Below are positions 32,927-42,191 of a stretch of DNA of 64,000 nt, one piece after another; the first letter of the stretch is position 1; the number at the start of each line of letters is the position of its first letter. The position numbers were made by a program, and so were the translations under genes. The DNA lies in assembly GCA_942491465.1 (NCBI GenBank), contig CALOBA010000071.1:124001-188000 (forward strand), written 5' to 3'. Origin of the DNA: CALOBA01 sp942491465 (GTDB taxonomy: Bacteria; Pseudomonadota; Gammaproteobacteria; Chromatiales; Chromatiaceae). A model generated the notes under the pieces. It had not been told where the DNA came from. It was given only the letters and a program-made list of their open reading frames with translations, and did not search any database.

Positions 32927-33338
32927 CTAACCCCGTTCCGCAAAGCCGCAAGACCGGGATTACGCAGAGGCCGCGCAAAGACCGGAGTCACGACAGATGC
33001 TTCGCTGGAGAGGCGTCCAGCGCCTGCCTGCCTGGTTGAATTCGCCCGACCGGATACAAAGCGATCACTGGACCATTGCTCATCAGCCTCATCGGCTCGG
33101 TCTGGGCCTGCGCACTCAGCAACCGGTCGAAGTCGATGAGCGCACCAGGCGTCTGTAGTCCCGGCGCCGCCCCATCCTCCGGCAGCTTGAATCGCCCAGC
33201 GAGCCTGCCGAGTACGCGATGGCGCGCTGAATATCTACCTGCTGTTCGAGCACAAGGTCGCGTCGACGAGCCCGAGGAGCGTTAGCAATTACAACAGACC
33301 CGCAGCACCGGACACCCGATCATGCCGACCTTCGCGAC
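32927..33338. other. Decayed accessory stretch with nuclease remnant
   Basis: No intact gene. Near 33228-33262 the plus strand reads N-I-Y-L-L-F-E-H-K-V, which matches the core (Y-L-L-F-E-H-K) of Rpn/PD-(D/E)XK transposase-like nucleases. It is followed by unrelated sequence, so only a fragment remains. On the minus strand 33005-33200 there is a stretch that looks protein-coding (for example L-M-S-N-G-P-V-I-A-L-Y-P-V-G-R) but has no clear start. Confidence 0.4.
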
Positions 33339-34004
33339 TCAGCGTGTGGCATCGAATCCGTAGCCGAGCAGCTCGATGTCGCGGGCGAAGTGCCGCGCGA
33401 CCAGCTCTGCGGTCTGGTCGTTGTAGTAGCCGCGATAATCGTGCCGGCGGTCGGTCGCTTGGCGGCGGTGGGGCAGGGCAGGGGGGCGGATGCCGATCCG
33501 TGCGCAGGCCTGTTCGAAGTCGTCGTGCAGGTGCTCGTAGCGGCCGATGAAGTCGACGCAGACCTGCCCGTGCAGGTCCACCAGATAGTCGCTCTGGGGC
33601 GTGATCGACGTATCCAGGTGGTACTGGTAGGTCCGCTCCGGGTCCAGCTTCCAGCGCAGAAACGCCTCGAAGGTCTCGTGTCCGCCGAGATACTGCGGGC
33701 GCTCGCGGCGGATATGGTGATACGAGCTGACCTGCAGGTCCCAGGGATTGCGCACGAAGGCGAACTTGAACAGCCCGTCGAACACCTCCCGGGGCAGCAT
33801 CTCCTTGGCCAGGATCACCTTGGCATGACGCGGCAGCTTGGTGCCGATCCGGTGTCCGCTCAGATGGCTGAGGCGCGAGCAGACGAACATCGGCCAGTAC
33901 CAAGGGTCGCGCCAGCGCAGCGGCGACAGCGCCGCACGCACACTGGTCCCGCCGGTCTTGGCGATGTGCACGAACAGGAAGTTGTGGCGGGGGGAGAGCA
34001 GCAT
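33339..34004 (-). CDS. Sulfotransferase-family protein
   Basis: A 221-residue protein. The PAPS 5'-phosphosulfate loop F-V-H-I-A-K-T-G-G-T-S-V near residue 11 and the 3'-phosphate motif F-A-F-V-R-N-P-W-D-L near residue 83 (Arg and downstream Ser-Ser-Tyr) define a cytosolic or Golgi-type sulfotransferase (Sulfotransfer_2). Such bacterial enzymes sulfate surface glycans or nodulation-type signals. No glycan genes are adjacent, so the substrate is unknown. The start is 18 bp from the MITE copy at 34022, whose sequence replaces the upstream promoter region. Confidence 0.85.
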   Translation of the reverse strand: MLLSPRHNFLFVHIAKTGGTSVRAALSPLRWRDPWYWPMFVCSRLSHLSGHRIGTKLPRHAKVILAKEMLPREVFDGLFKFAFVRNPWDLQVSSYHHIRRERPQYLGGHETFEAFLRWKLDPERTYQYHLDTSITPQSDYLVDLHGQVCVDFIGRYEHLHDDFEQACARIGIRPPALPHRRQATDRRHDYRGYYNDQTAELVARHFARDIELLGYGFDATR

Positions 34005-34021
34005 GCTTTGGGACTTGCTTG

Positions 34022-34120
34022 GTCAAGGTTCAGAAACAAGTGGTGCAGACGCAACCACGAAATGGCCAATCAAAAGGTTCAGCGAGCGGGCGTCTGCGCC
34101 ACTTGTTTCTGAACCGATCC
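34022..34120. mobile_element. 99-bp MITE-like element, copy 2
   Basis: Same element in the opposite orientation: starts GTCAAGGTTCAGAAACAAG and ends GTTTCTGAACCGATCC. A TTA follows at 34121-34123; the other flank is TTG at 34019-34021, one base different. Located between the start of the sulfotransferase gene and the end of rlpA. Confidence 0.82.
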
Positions 34121-34161
34121 TTAGATGACGGGTGCAGGGCCGCGGGGCCTGCTGAGCGCGG

Positions 34162-35493
34162 CTACTGGGCCACCAGCATCGCGGAGCTGATCCCCAGGGC
34201 GGTCAGTCGCCGGGTCATGTCACCCGCCTGATCCCGCGACGGCAAGGGGCCTACCTGGACCTTGAACAGTGGGGCGTCGCCGCTGCTTGCGGAGCGTACC
34301 TGCACCGGTGCCGAGACCTGGGCCAGCAGCCGCGAGCGTAGCTGATCGGCATTTTCCTTGCTGCCGAAGGCGCCGACCTGCAGGTAGACGCCCCTGTCGT
34401 CCTCGGCGGCGGCAGCAACCGAAGCGGCCGGCGCTGGACGGGCTGTGATCGCCGACCTCGTCTTCGGTGTCGGCGCAGCGGTGACCCGCGCTGGGACGGT
34501 CTCCGCTGCGGGCTCGGCGGCGGCGACGGTCGGCGTCGCCGGGCGCACTGGCGAGGTATCCGCGATGGGCTCGGCGACCTTTGGCGCTGGCGTCGCGGTG
34601 GTGACCTTGGAGTGGCTGGCGATGCGCACCGGTGCCGCTGTCTTGCCGACGGGCTCGGCGGCGCGGCCGGCGGTCTTGGCAGGCGCCGTGCTGCGCTCGC
34701 CGGCTGCGGTCGGCTGGCCGGCGTCGATCCACGGCGACGGCTCGGGACCGGAGCGCCGTTTCGGCTTGGCGTTCGCCGCCGTCACCGGTGCGGTCTCCAT
34801 GTCGAGCCATGGCGACGAGGCCGGCCGCGTCGAGCGGCGGTGAACCTTGACGGTCGCGGGCTTGGTCGGGGTTGCCGCCGGCTTGGCCGGGGTTGCGGCC
34901 GGCTTGGCGGCAGCCGTGCGGGCATGCTGCGGCGGCTGGCCACCGTGATCGCGCGGGTCGATGGAGCGCACCTCCACCCGGGCCGTGCCCTTGCGCACCA
35001 CGTCGAGCTTCTTGGCCGCGGCATAGGAGAGGTCGATCACCCGGTTGCCGTGGAACGGGCCGCGATCGTTGACCTTGACCACGGCCTGCCGGCCATTGTC
35101 CAGATTGGTCACCGTGACATAGCTCGGCAGCGGCAGCGTCTTGTGCGCGGCGGTCATCTGATGCATGTCGTAGCGCTCGCCGCTGGAGGTCTTGCGGCCG
35201 TGGAACTTCTTGCCGTACCAGGAGGCGACGCCGCGCTCCACATGGTTGCGGCTGCTGTCCTTGGTGTGATAGCGCCGCCCGAAGACCACGTAGGAATCCA
35301 TATTCCCATACCTGGCCTTGGGCTCGACCTGCGGCACGGCATCGGCGATGCCGCTGTGGTCCGGTGTTGCCTCACGTTGCGGCGCGCCGCCGCAGCCGGC
35401 CAGCAGCACGATGGCCAAGCCGACCCCGAGATGGCGGACGCGGGCCCGACCGGCCGGTTGCCGGGGCGTGCCCGCTCGATGCTGTCGTGTCAT
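34162..35493 (-). CDS. rlpA: RlpA, septal-ring lytic transglycosylase-like lipoprotein
   Basis: A 443-residue lipoprotein. The signal ends V-L-L-A-G-C-G-G (lipobox). A DPBB domain follows with G-V-A-S-W-Y-G-K-K-F-H-G-R-K-T and V-K-V-N-D-R-G-P-F, the RlpA core that cleaves naked glycan strands. A long Ala/Thr/Pro/Lys linker (about 170 residues with A-K-P-A-A-T-P repeats) leads to a C-terminal SPOR domain (G-V-Y-L-Q-V-G-A-F-G) that targets denuded septal peptidoglycan. ATG 35493 next to AGGGGGGATC is chosen over an upstream start. It is grouped with mltB, rodA and mrdA on the same strand. Confidence 0.93.
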   Translation of the reverse strand: MTRQHRAGTPRQPAGRARVRHLGVGLAIVLLAGCGGAPQREATPDHSGIADAVPQVEPKARYGNMDSYVVFGRRYHTKDSSRNHVERGVASWYGKKFHGRKTSSGERYDMHQMTAAHKTLPLPSYVTVTNLDNGRQAVVKVNDRGPFHGNRVIDLSYAAAKKLDVVRKGTARVEVRSIDPRDHGGQPPQHARTAAAKPAATPAKPAATPTKPATVKVHRRSTRPASSPWLDMETAPVTAANAKPKRRSGPEPSPWIDAGQPTAAGERSTAPAKTAGRAAEPVGKTAAPVRIASHSKVTTATPAPKVAEPIADTSPVRPATPTVAAAEPAAETVPARVTAAPTPKTRSAITARPAPAASVAAAAEDDRGVYLQVGAFGSKENADQLRSRLLAQVSAPVQVRSASSGDAPLFKVQVGPLPSRDQAGDMTRRLTALGISSAMLVAQ

Positions 35494-35535
35494 GATCCCC
35501 CCTGGGGCGCCCCCCGACGCCGGATAGACCGCCAT

Positions 35536-36576
35536 TCAACGCCGGGACAGGGCTTGGTGCCCGGCGATGGCGCGGCTGAGCTGATGGACCGCCATCGCAT
35601 ACAGATTGCTGTGGTTGTAGCGGGTGATGGCGTAGAAGTTGTCGAAGCCGAGCCAATACTCCTGCGGCGGCTCAGCAGCGTTGTCGGCGTGCTCGCGCTG
35701 CAGCCCGATCAGGGCTGCGCGCAGGTCGTCCGCCAGGCCGGGGTCGGCCTCGATGCCCTGCGCGCGCAGGTTACCCAGGGTCTGGGTCGGCGTGCTCGGC
35801 GCGCGCCCCGCGATCGCCACCTCGGCGGGCGGACCGGCGGCCAGCCGCGCCGGCGCCGCTACCGGGGCGCCAGGCTGCCAGCCATGCTCGGCCAGATAGT
35901 TGGCAATGCTGCCGATCGCGTCGGCGCGGCTCTGCCACAGGTCCCGGCGGCCGTCGCCGTCGAAATCCACGGCATAGGCGCGGTAGCTCGACGGGATGAA
36001 CTGGGCCTGGCCCACCGCGCCGGCATAGGAGCCGTGGATTGCCAGCGGGTCCAGCCCCTCCTCTCGCGACAGCAGCAGCAACTGCGTCAGCTCGCCGCGG
36101 AAGAAATCGGCGCGTGGCGGATAGGCAAAGCCCAGGGTGCTCAGGGCATCGATCACCCGGTGCCGGCCCATGGTGCGACCGTAGTTGGTCTCGATGCCCA
36201 GGATCGCGGTGATGACCTCCGCCGGCACGCCCCAGCGCGCCTGCGCCCGGTCCAGCAAGGCCCGGTTCTCACCCAGAAAGACGCGGCCGTCGCTGATGCG
36301 CTGCGGGGTCAGAAAGATCGGCCGATAGACGAACCAGGGCTTGGCCTCGTAGGGCCGGGTCATCGCATCGATCACCGCCTGGCTATAGCGCGCCTCGGCG
36401 AGCAGGGCGCCGATGCGGGCCGGGTCAAGGTCGTGCTCGGCGGATACGTCGGCAACGAATGCCTGGCGACCTTCCTGATAATCCCGCGGCGCGTCCGCCA
36501 TCGGCTGGGCGAAGGCAACGGTGGGGGCGCTGGCCAGGAGGAGGGCGATCAGCGATGTGGGCAGCGGTGGGGCCAT
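35536..36576 (-). CDS. mltB: Lytic murein transglycosylase B
   Basis: A 346-residue periplasmic enzyme with a cleavable signal (A-L-L-L-A-S-A-P-T-V-A-F-A). Catalytic Glu lies in I-L-G-I-E-T-N-Y-G-R near residue 128. Further family motifs are G-S-Y-A-G-A-V-G-Q-A-Q-F-I-P-S-S-Y and D-F-D-G-D-G-R-R-D-L-W, plus Y-D-A-I-T-R-Y-N-H-S-like end (Y-A-I-T-R-Y-N-H-S-N-L-Y-A-M-A-V). It forms 1,6-anhydro ends in glycan. It lies 42 bp upstream of rlpA in the transcript. Confidence 0.94.
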   Translation of the reverse strand: MAPPLPTSLIALLLASAPTVAFAQPMADAPRDYQEGRQAFVADVSAEHDLDPARIGALLAEARYSQAVIDAMTRPYEAKPWFVYRPIFLTPQRISDGRVFLGENRALLDRAQARWGVPAEVITAILGIETNYGRTMGRHRVIDALSTLGFAYPPRADFFRGELTQLLLLSREEGLDPLAIHGSYAGAVGQAQFIPSSYRAYAVDFDGDGRRDLWQSRADAIGSIANYLAEHGWQPGAPVAAPARLAAGPPAEVAIAGRAPSTPTQTLGNLRAQGIEADPGLADDLRAALIGLQREHADNAAEPPQEYWLGFDNFYAITRYNHSNLYAMAVHQLSRAIAGHQALSRR

Positions 36577-36692
36577 GCTCGGGAGGGCGGACGGGTTCTC
36601 TCTTGATAGATAACCTTCAGTATAGGAGCAAGGTTGCTCTAAATGAAGATATTTTTTCTGCGCGTCTTTGCGGGAGCGAGCAGGCTGGGGGG

Positions 36693-37838
36693 CTAGAACC
36701 TCGCCCCCCGCCGTCTGCGCCGATGGGTATGGACCGACATGACCATCCCGAATCCGGCCATGATGGTGACCAGCGAGGTGCCGCCGTAGCTGATCAGCGG
36801 CAGCGGTACCCCCACCACCGGCAACAGGCCGATGACCATGCCGGTGTTCACGAACAGATAGACGAAGAACACCAGGGTCAGGGAGCCGGCGAGCAGGCGC
36901 CCGAACGGTTCGTCGGCGGCGGCGGCGATGGCGAGGCCGCGCAGGATGATGAACAGATACAGCCCGAGCAGGACGAGGATGCCCGCCAGGCCGAACTCCT
37001 CGCCGATGACGGCGAAGATGAAGTCGGTGGAGCGCTCGGGCAGGAATTCCAGGTGCGACTGGGTACCCTGGAGCCAGCCCTTGCCGTGGATGCCGCCGGA
37101 GCCGATGGCGATCTGCGACTGGATGGTGTGATAGCCCGCACCGAGGGGGTCGGAGCCCGGGTCGAGCAAGGTCAGCACGCGCTGGCGCTGGTAGGAGCGC
37201 ATGGTCAGCCAGAGTATCGGGGCCGCGGCGGCGGCCAGGCTGCCGAACAGCAGGATCAGGCGCCAGCCCATGCCGGAGAGAAACAGCACCAGCACCCCGG
37301 CGCTGGCCACCAGCAGGGACGTGCCCAGATCCGGCTGTTTGGCGATCAGCAGCACCGGCAGGGCGATCAGCCCCAGGCCCACCAGCACCCGCCCGGCGCC
37401 GGGCGGCAACGGTCGTTGGACCAGGAACCAGGCCACCATCATCGGCACCGCCAGCTTCAACAGCTCGGAGGGCTGAAAGCGGACCACGCCCAGATCGAGC
37501 CAGCGCTGGGCGCCCTTGCCGATGTCGCCCACCAGCAGCACCGCCACCAGCATGAGCACGCCGACCAGGAACAGCGGCGCCGACCAGACCCGCAGCAGCC
37601 GTGGCGGGACCTGAGCGATCACCACCATGGCAACGAAGGCGATGCCGAGGCGCAGCGCCTGGCGCTGCACCTGAGCCATGGACGTATCGCTGGCGCTGTA
37701 GAGCACGAACAGCCCGGCCCCGCAGAGTATCAGCAGTCCGAGCAGCAGCGGCAGGTCAAGGTGCATGCGCGCCGCCAGCGAGGGCCGGTCGGACTCGAGC
37801 AGCGGGTTGCCGATGTCGAGATTGCGGTAGCGGGTCAC
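36693..37838 (-). CDS. rodA: RodA, peptidoglycan glycosyltransferase of the elongasome
   Basis: A 381-residue SEDS-family membrane protein with about ten helices. Signatures are G-A-Q-R-W-L-D-L-G-V-V-R-F-Q-P-S-E-L-L-K, Q-P-D-L-G-T-S and the catalytic-region D of G-W-L-Q-G-T-Q-S-H-L-E-F-L-P-E-R-S-T-D-F, ending P-L-I-S-Y-G-G-T-S. It polymerises glycan strands with PBP2, encoded 20 bp upstream. The GTG at 37838 is the best start, with an M-H-L-D start 25 codons later as alternative. Confidence 0.94.
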   Translation of the reverse strand: MTRYRNLDIGNPLLESDRPSLAARMHLDLPLLLGLLILCGAGLFVLYSASDTSMAQVQRQALRLGIAFVAMVVIAQVPPRLLRVWSAPLFLVGVLMLVAVLLVGDIGKGAQRWLDLGVVRFQPSELLKLAVPMMVAWFLVQRPLPPGAGRVLVGLGLIALPVLLIAKQPDLGTSLLVASAGVLVLFLSGMGWRLILLFGSLAAAAAPILWLTMRSYQRQRVLTLLDPGSDPLGAGYHTIQSQIAIGSGGIHGKGWLQGTQSHLEFLPERSTDFIFAVIGEEFGLAGILVLLGLYLFIILRGLAIAAAADEPFGRLLAGSLTLVFFVYLFVNTGMVIGLLPVVGVPLPLISYGGTSLVTIMAGFGMVMSVHTHRRRRRGARF

Positions 37839-37857
37839 GCCGGACGTCTTGTGTGCT

Positions 37858-39744
37858 TCATTCGTCCAGCCCCGGCACCAGCCAGGCGTCCATGACGGCG
37901 CGGGCGATGGGGGCCGCGGTGGAGCCGCCGTGGCCGCCGTTCTCGACGATGACGGCGACGGCGATGTGCGGGTGCTCCACCGGGGCGAAGGCGACGAACA
38001 GCGCGTGGTCGCGCATGCGCTCGGCCACCTCGGCCTCGTTGTACCACGCGTTCTGGCCGACGCTGAAGACCTGGGCGGTGCCGGTCTTGCCGGCAATGCT
38101 GTAGTGCGGGCTGCGGATGCGCCAGGCGGTGCCGCGGCGGCTGCGCACGACATCGGCCATGGCGTCGACGATCTGGTCGTAGTGCTTCGCGTCGCTCACC
38201 GGCAGGCGATGGGTGGCCGGGGCGGTGGGCTCCAGGGTGTCGGCACCGGGTCGGCGGCTCGAGCGCAGCAGCCGCGGCCGGATGAAGGTGCCGCGGTTGG
38301 CCACCGCGGCGGTGGCGGCGGCGAGCTGCAGCGGCGTGGCCAGGAAGGCGCCCTGGCCGATGCCGACGATCAGTGTCTCGCCCGGATACCAGATCTCGTG
38401 GCGCACGCGCTCCTTCCAGGCCGGCGACGGCAGCAGTCCCCCCTGCTCGCCGGCGATGTCGGCGCCTGTGGGTCGGCCGAAGCTGAGGGTGGACAGGAAG
38501 TCGTGCAGGGTGTTGATGCCCATGTCGTGGGCGAGTCGGTAGAAATAGACGTCGCAGGACTGGACGATGCCGAGGCGCATGGAGACGGTGCCGTGACCGC
38601 CGCGCCGCCAGCAGCGATAGCGATGGCTCTGGCCCGGCAGCTGGTAGTAGCCCCCGCAGAACTTGGTGCCGCCGAAGGTGGCGTGGCCGGTGGCCAGCCC
38701 GCCGAGGGCGACGAACGGCTTGACGGTGGAGCCGGGCGGGTACTGGCCGCGGATGGCGCGGTTGTAGAGCGGCTTGTCGATGTCGTCGCGCAGCGCCGCG
38801 TAGTCGGCCACGCCGATGCCGCCGACGAAGGGGTTGGGGTCGTAGCTCGGGGCGCTGACCAGCGCGAGCACGCCGCCGGTGGAGGGCTCGATGGCGACCA
38901 CGGCGCCGCGCCGATCCCCCAGCGCCGCCACTGCCGCCTTCTGCAGATCGATGTCGAGGAACAGGTGCAGATCGCTGCCGCCGATGGGCGGTTGGCGGTC
39001 GACCACGCGCAGCAGCCGGCCGCGGGCGTTGACCTCCACCTGCTCGACGCCGACCGTGCCGTGCAGCGCCTCTTCGTGGTAGCGTTCCACGCCGACCTTG
39101 CCGATGTGGCTGGTGCCGGCGTAGTCCGAGGTGTCGATTTGCCCCATCTCGCGCTCGTTGATGCGACCGACGTAGCCGACCACATGCGCCGTATGCACGC
39201 CCTCCGGGTACCAGCGCAGCAGCTCGGCGCGGATGTCGACGCCGGGGAACAGGTGGCTCTTGACCGCGAAGCGGGCGCGCTCGGCCTCGTTCAGGTCGAG
39301 CCGTATGGGCACCCCCTCGAAGCGTCGGCGCCGGGTCAGCAGCCGCTCGAAGCGGCGGTGATCCTCGTCGCCGATGGCGATGATCGAGGCCAAGCCGTCG
39401 ATGGTCTCCTGCAGGTCGTCGACCTTCTCGGGGACGATCTCCAGCGCGTAGCTCGGCAGGTTGTCCGCCAACAGCCGGCCCGCGCGGTCGTAGATCTGCC
39501 CGCGGGTGGGCGGCAGCGGCTGGACCTTGATGCGGTTGTCGGTGGACAGCGTGCTGAAATGCTCGTGGGACTCGACCTGCAGGTGAAACAGCCGGGCGAC
39601 GATGCCGGCCAAGGCCAGCAGCACCAGCACCGCCATCAGCAGCACGCGGCGGTTGAACACGCGTGTGGCGACCTGCGGGTCCTGCAGGCCGGCGTCGAGC
39701 AGTTCGTTGAGCGGCGGGCTGCGATCTCGGGTATGCCTGCTCAT
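37858..39744 (-). CDS. mrdA: Penicillin-binding protein 2, elongation transpeptidase
   Basis: A 628-residue class B PBP. One N-terminal anchor helix (about 33-52), dimerisation domain with R-G-Q-I-Y-D-R-A-G-R-L-L-A, then transpeptidase motifs: catalytic Ser in G-S-T-V-K-P-F (SxxK), S-C-D-V-Y-F-Y (SxD in the SxN place) and A-G-K-T-G-T-A-Q (KTG). It crosslinks strands made by RodA in cell elongation. Six bp from mreD, it continues the mreBCD transcript. Confidence 0.95.
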   Translation of the reverse strand: MSRHTRDRSPPLNELLDAGLQDPQVATRVFNRRVLLMAVLVLLALAGIVARLFHLQVESHEHFSTLSTDNRIKVQPLPPTRGQIYDRAGRLLADNLPSYALEIVPEKVDDLQETIDGLASIIAIGDEDHRRFERLLTRRRRFEGVPIRLDLNEAERARFAVKSHLFPGVDIRAELLRWYPEGVHTAHVVGYVGRINEREMGQIDTSDYAGTSHIGKVGVERYHEEALHGTVGVEQVEVNARGRLLRVVDRQPPIGGSDLHLFLDIDLQKAAVAALGDRRGAVVAIEPSTGGVLALVSAPSYDPNPFVGGIGVADYAALRDDIDKPLYNRAIRGQYPPGSTVKPFVALGGLATGHATFGGTKFCGGYYQLPGQSHRYRCWRRGGHGTVSMRLGIVQSCDVYFYRLAHDMGINTLHDFLSTLSFGRPTGADIAGEQGGLLPSPAWKERVRHEIWYPGETLIVGIGQGAFLATPLQLAAATAAVANRGTFIRPRLLRSSRRPGADTLEPTAPATHRLPVSDAKHYDQIVDAMADVVRSRRGTAWRIRSPHYSIAGKTGTAQVFSVGQNAWYNEAEVAERMRDHALFVAFAPVEHPHIAVAVIVENGGHGGSTAAPIARAVMDAWLVPGLDE

Positions 39745-39750
39745 GGATGC

Positions 39751-40239
39751 TCAGTCGCGCTCGGCACGCAGGTAGAGCGCCTGCAGCAGCGCCGTGAGCC
39801 AGGGCCAGAGCAGGGCGCTGGTCAGGGTCGGCAGCCAGTAGACCAGGGACGGCGTCGGATAGCCGCTCGCACCCATGATCCAGAGGTTGATCAGCCGCTC
39901 CAGCAGGAGCATCAGCCAGATCGAGATCGCCTGCTGCCAGGCCGGGAAGGCCAGGATGCGCCGGCTCAGCTCCACCGCGAGGAAGGCGATCAGCGACAGC
40001 GTCAGCGCATGCTGGCCGAGCAGGGCGCCCTGCATCACGTCCAGCACCAGGCCGGTGCCGAAGCCCCAGAATACCCCGATGCTCAGCGGCCTGGTCAGGC
40101 ACCAGAAGATCAGCGTCAGCGCCAGCCACTGCGGCCGATAGGGCTCGGCCCAGAACGGCAGCGGCAGCATGGTCAGGAACAGGGCCGCGACCAGCGTCGT
40201 CAACACCAGCCACCGCGGCGCTGTGGTCGCGCTGGTCAT
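39751..40239 (-). CDS. mreD: Rod-shape protein MreD
   Basis: A 162-residue membrane protein with about five helices; opening M-T-S-A-T-T-A-P-R-W-L-V-L, then F-W-A-E-P-Y-R-P-Q-W-L-A-L-T-L-I-F-W, a recognisable MreD stretch (R-P-x-W). It bridges MreC and the RodA-PBP2 pair. Start overlaps the mreC stop by 4 bp. Confidence 0.9.
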   Translation of the reverse strand: MTSATTAPRWLVLTTLVAALFLTMLPLPFWAEPYRPQWLALTLIFWCLTRPLSIGVFWGFGTGLVLDVMQGALLGQHALTLSLIAFLAVELSRRILAFPAWQQAISIWLMLLLERLINLWIMGASGYPTPSLVYWLPTLTSALLWPWLTALLQALYLRAERD

Positions 40240-41126
40240 GGAGATGTGGCGACGCTCGCGTCGCGCCGGGATACCGCCTCGGTGGTTGCCGCGGGGGGCG
40301 GCGTCGACTCGGTCCAGACCAGCAGCACCTCATGGCTGCGGTCGAGCCGGGCCGTGGGCTCGGCCAGCACGGTCGCGAACTGGCTGAGATGGGGCTCGAA
40401 GCCGGCGGCGATGACCCGCGCCACCGGATAGCCACGGGGAAAGACGCCGCCGAGCCCGGAGGTGACCAGCAGATCGCCGACGCGAATGTCCGCGTCCTCG
40501 GGCAGGTGCGAGAGGCGCAGGCGGTTGATCAGCCCGGTGCCGTCGGCGATTGCCCGCAGCCCGGAGCGGTTGACCTGCACCGGCAGGGAATGGGCCGGGT
40601 CGGTGATCAGCAGCACGGTGGAGGTCAGCGCATTGGTGCGGATCACCTGGCCCATGACCGCATTGGCGTCGAGCACCGGCTGACCCTTGTAGACCCCGGC
40701 GCGGAGGCCCTTGTCGACGATGACCTGCTGCCGAAACGGGTCCAGCTCGACCTCCAGCAGCTCGGCGATCAGCACCCGTTTGCCGACCTGGAACGACGAC
40801 CCCAGCAGGGTGCGGAGCCGGTGGTTCTCGGTCTCCAGTGCGCTGAAGGTCTGCATCCGTGCCCGCAGCCTCAGGTTCTCGGCCAGCAGCACCGCATTGT
40901 GCGTGCGCAGCTCCGCCTCGGTGGCCAGGCGGCCGTCCACGGCGCGGGCCAGCCGGCTCGGCAGCGCGGCCAGGTATTGGACCGGGTAGAGCATCACCGC
41001 CAGCGTCGCGCGCAGGAAGTCCAGATGCTGATGGCGGCTGTCGGTGATCATCAGGCCGATCGCAAGCACCGCGGCGATGGTCAGCCGCAGCGCCGGGGAG
41101 GGGCCTTGGACGAAGAGTGGCTTGAT
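40236..41126 (-). CDS. mreC: Rod-shape protein MreC, apparent ATC start
   Basis: A protein of about 296 residues: N-terminal helix, coiled coil (A-E-L-R-T-H-N-A-V-L-L-A-E-N-L-R-L-R-A), and two beta domains with V-I-V-D-K-G-L-R-A-G-V and D-L-L-V-T-S-G-L-G-G-V-F-P-R-G-Y-P-V-A, the classic MreC end. The conserved N-terminus K-P-L-F-V-Q-G-P-S-P-A-L-R-L is encoded in frame but the codon where Met belongs is ATC (41126-41124). A TAG lies two codons upstream, and the first ordinary start, GTG at 41069, would remove 19 conserved residues. GGGG at an SD-like distance supports the ATC position. Confidence 0.88.
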   Translation of the reverse strand: MKPLFVQGPSPALRLTIAAVLAIGLMITDSRHQHLDFLRATLAVMLYPVQYLAALPSRLARAVDGRLATEAELRTHNAVLLAENLRLRARMQTFSALETENHRLRTLLGSSFQVGKRVLIAELLEVELDPFRQQVIVDKGLRAGVYKGQPVLDANAVMGQVIRTNALTSTVLLITDPAHSLPVQVNRSGLRAIADGTGLINRLRLSHLPEDADIRVGDLLVTSGLGGVFPRGYPVARVIAAGFEPHLSQFATVLAEPTARLDRSHEVLLVWTESTPPPAATTEAVSRRDASVATSP

Positions 41127-41144
41127 GGTGATCTACCCCGGCAA

Positions 41145-42191
41145 TCACTCATCCATGAACAGGTCGATGCCGCGGCTGTCGATGGTCTCCAGCGCCTTGC
41201 CGCCGCCGCGGGCGACGCAGGTGAGCGGATCCTCGGCGATGACCACCGGCAGGCCGGTCTCCTCGGCCACCAGGCGGTCGATATCGCGCAGCAGGGCGCC
41301 GCCGCCGGTGAGTACGATGCCGCGATCGGCCACGTCGGCACCCAGTTCCGGCGGGGTCTGCTCCAGGGCATGCTTGACCGCGCCGATGATGCCCATCAGC
41401 GGCTCCTGCAGGGCCTCGAGGATCTCGTTGCTGTTCAGCGTGAAGCTGCGCGGCATGCCCTCGGCCAGGTTGCGGCCCCTGACCTCGATCTCGTCGACCT
41501 CGGCGCCGGGGAAGGCCGAGCCGATGCTGTGCTTGATGCGCTCCGCGGTGGCCTCGCCGATGAAGGTGCCGTAGTTGCGCCGGACGTAGCTGATGATGGC
41601 GTCGTCGAAGGTGTCGCCGCCGATGCGCACCGAGTTGGAGTAGACGATGCCGTTCAGCGAGATCACCGCCACCTCCGAGGTGCCGCCGCCGATGTCGAGC
41701 ACCATCGAGCCGGTGGGCTCATTCACCGGCAGCCCGGCACCGATGGCCGCGGCCATGGGCTCGGCGATGAGGTACACATCGCGGGCGCCGGCGCCCACGG
41801 CGGATTCCTTGATGGCGCGGCGCTCCACCTGGGTCGAGCCGCAGGGCACGCACACCAGCACCCGCGGGCTCGGCTGGAAGAAGCGCGCCTCATGCACCTT
41901 CTTGATGAAATACTGCAGCATCATCTCGGTGACGTTGAAGTCGGCGATGACGCCGTCCTTCAGGGGGCGGATGGCGGTGATGTTCTGCGGCGTGCGCCCG
42001 AGCATCATCTTCGCCTCCTCGCCCACCGCCGCCGGCGACTTGCGCCCGGTGGTCTGGTCCTGGCGGATCGCCACCACCGACGGCTCGTTGAGCACGATGC
42101 CCTTGCCGCGGGTGTAGATCAGCGTGTTCGCCGTGCCGAGGTCGATGGACAAGTCGTTGGAGAACAGTCCCTGGATACGTCTGAAAAACAT
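41145..42191 (-). CDS. mreB: Rod-shape actin MreB
   Basis: A 348-residue bacterial actin. Phosphate loops L-G-T-A-N-T-L-I-Y near residue 18 and D-I-G-G-G-T-S-E-V-A near 165, adenosine motif L-T-G-G-G-A-L-L-R near 290. Forms membrane-bound filaments that guide MreCD-RodA-PBP2. First gene of the shape operon mreB-mreC-mreD-mrdA-rodA, all on this strand with short gaps. Confidence 0.97.
   Translation of the reverse strand: MFFRRIQGLFSNDLSIDLGTANTLIYTRGKGIVLNEPSVVAIRQDQTTGRKSPAAVGEEAKMMLGRTPQNITAIRPLKDGVIADFNVTEMMLQYFIKKVHEARFFQPSPRVLVCVPCGSTQVERRAIKESAVGAGARDVYLIAEPMAAAIGAGLPVNEPTGSMVLDIGGGTSEVAVISLNGIVYSNSVRIGGDTFDDAIISYVRRNYGTFIGEATAERIKHSIGSAFPGAEVDEIEVRGRNLAEGMPRSFTLNSNEILEALQEPLMGIIGAVKHALEQTPPELGADVADRGIVLTGGGALLRDIDRLVAEETGLPVVIAEDPLTCVARGGGKALETIDSRGIDLFMDE

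Noticed and set aside
37835..40435. Open frames over 850 codons on both strands across mrdA-mreD
   Set aside because: Both are low-complexity shadows (Arg/Pro/Ala or Gly/Val/Asp-rich) of the penicillin-binding protein and mreD genes, which show catalytic motifs.
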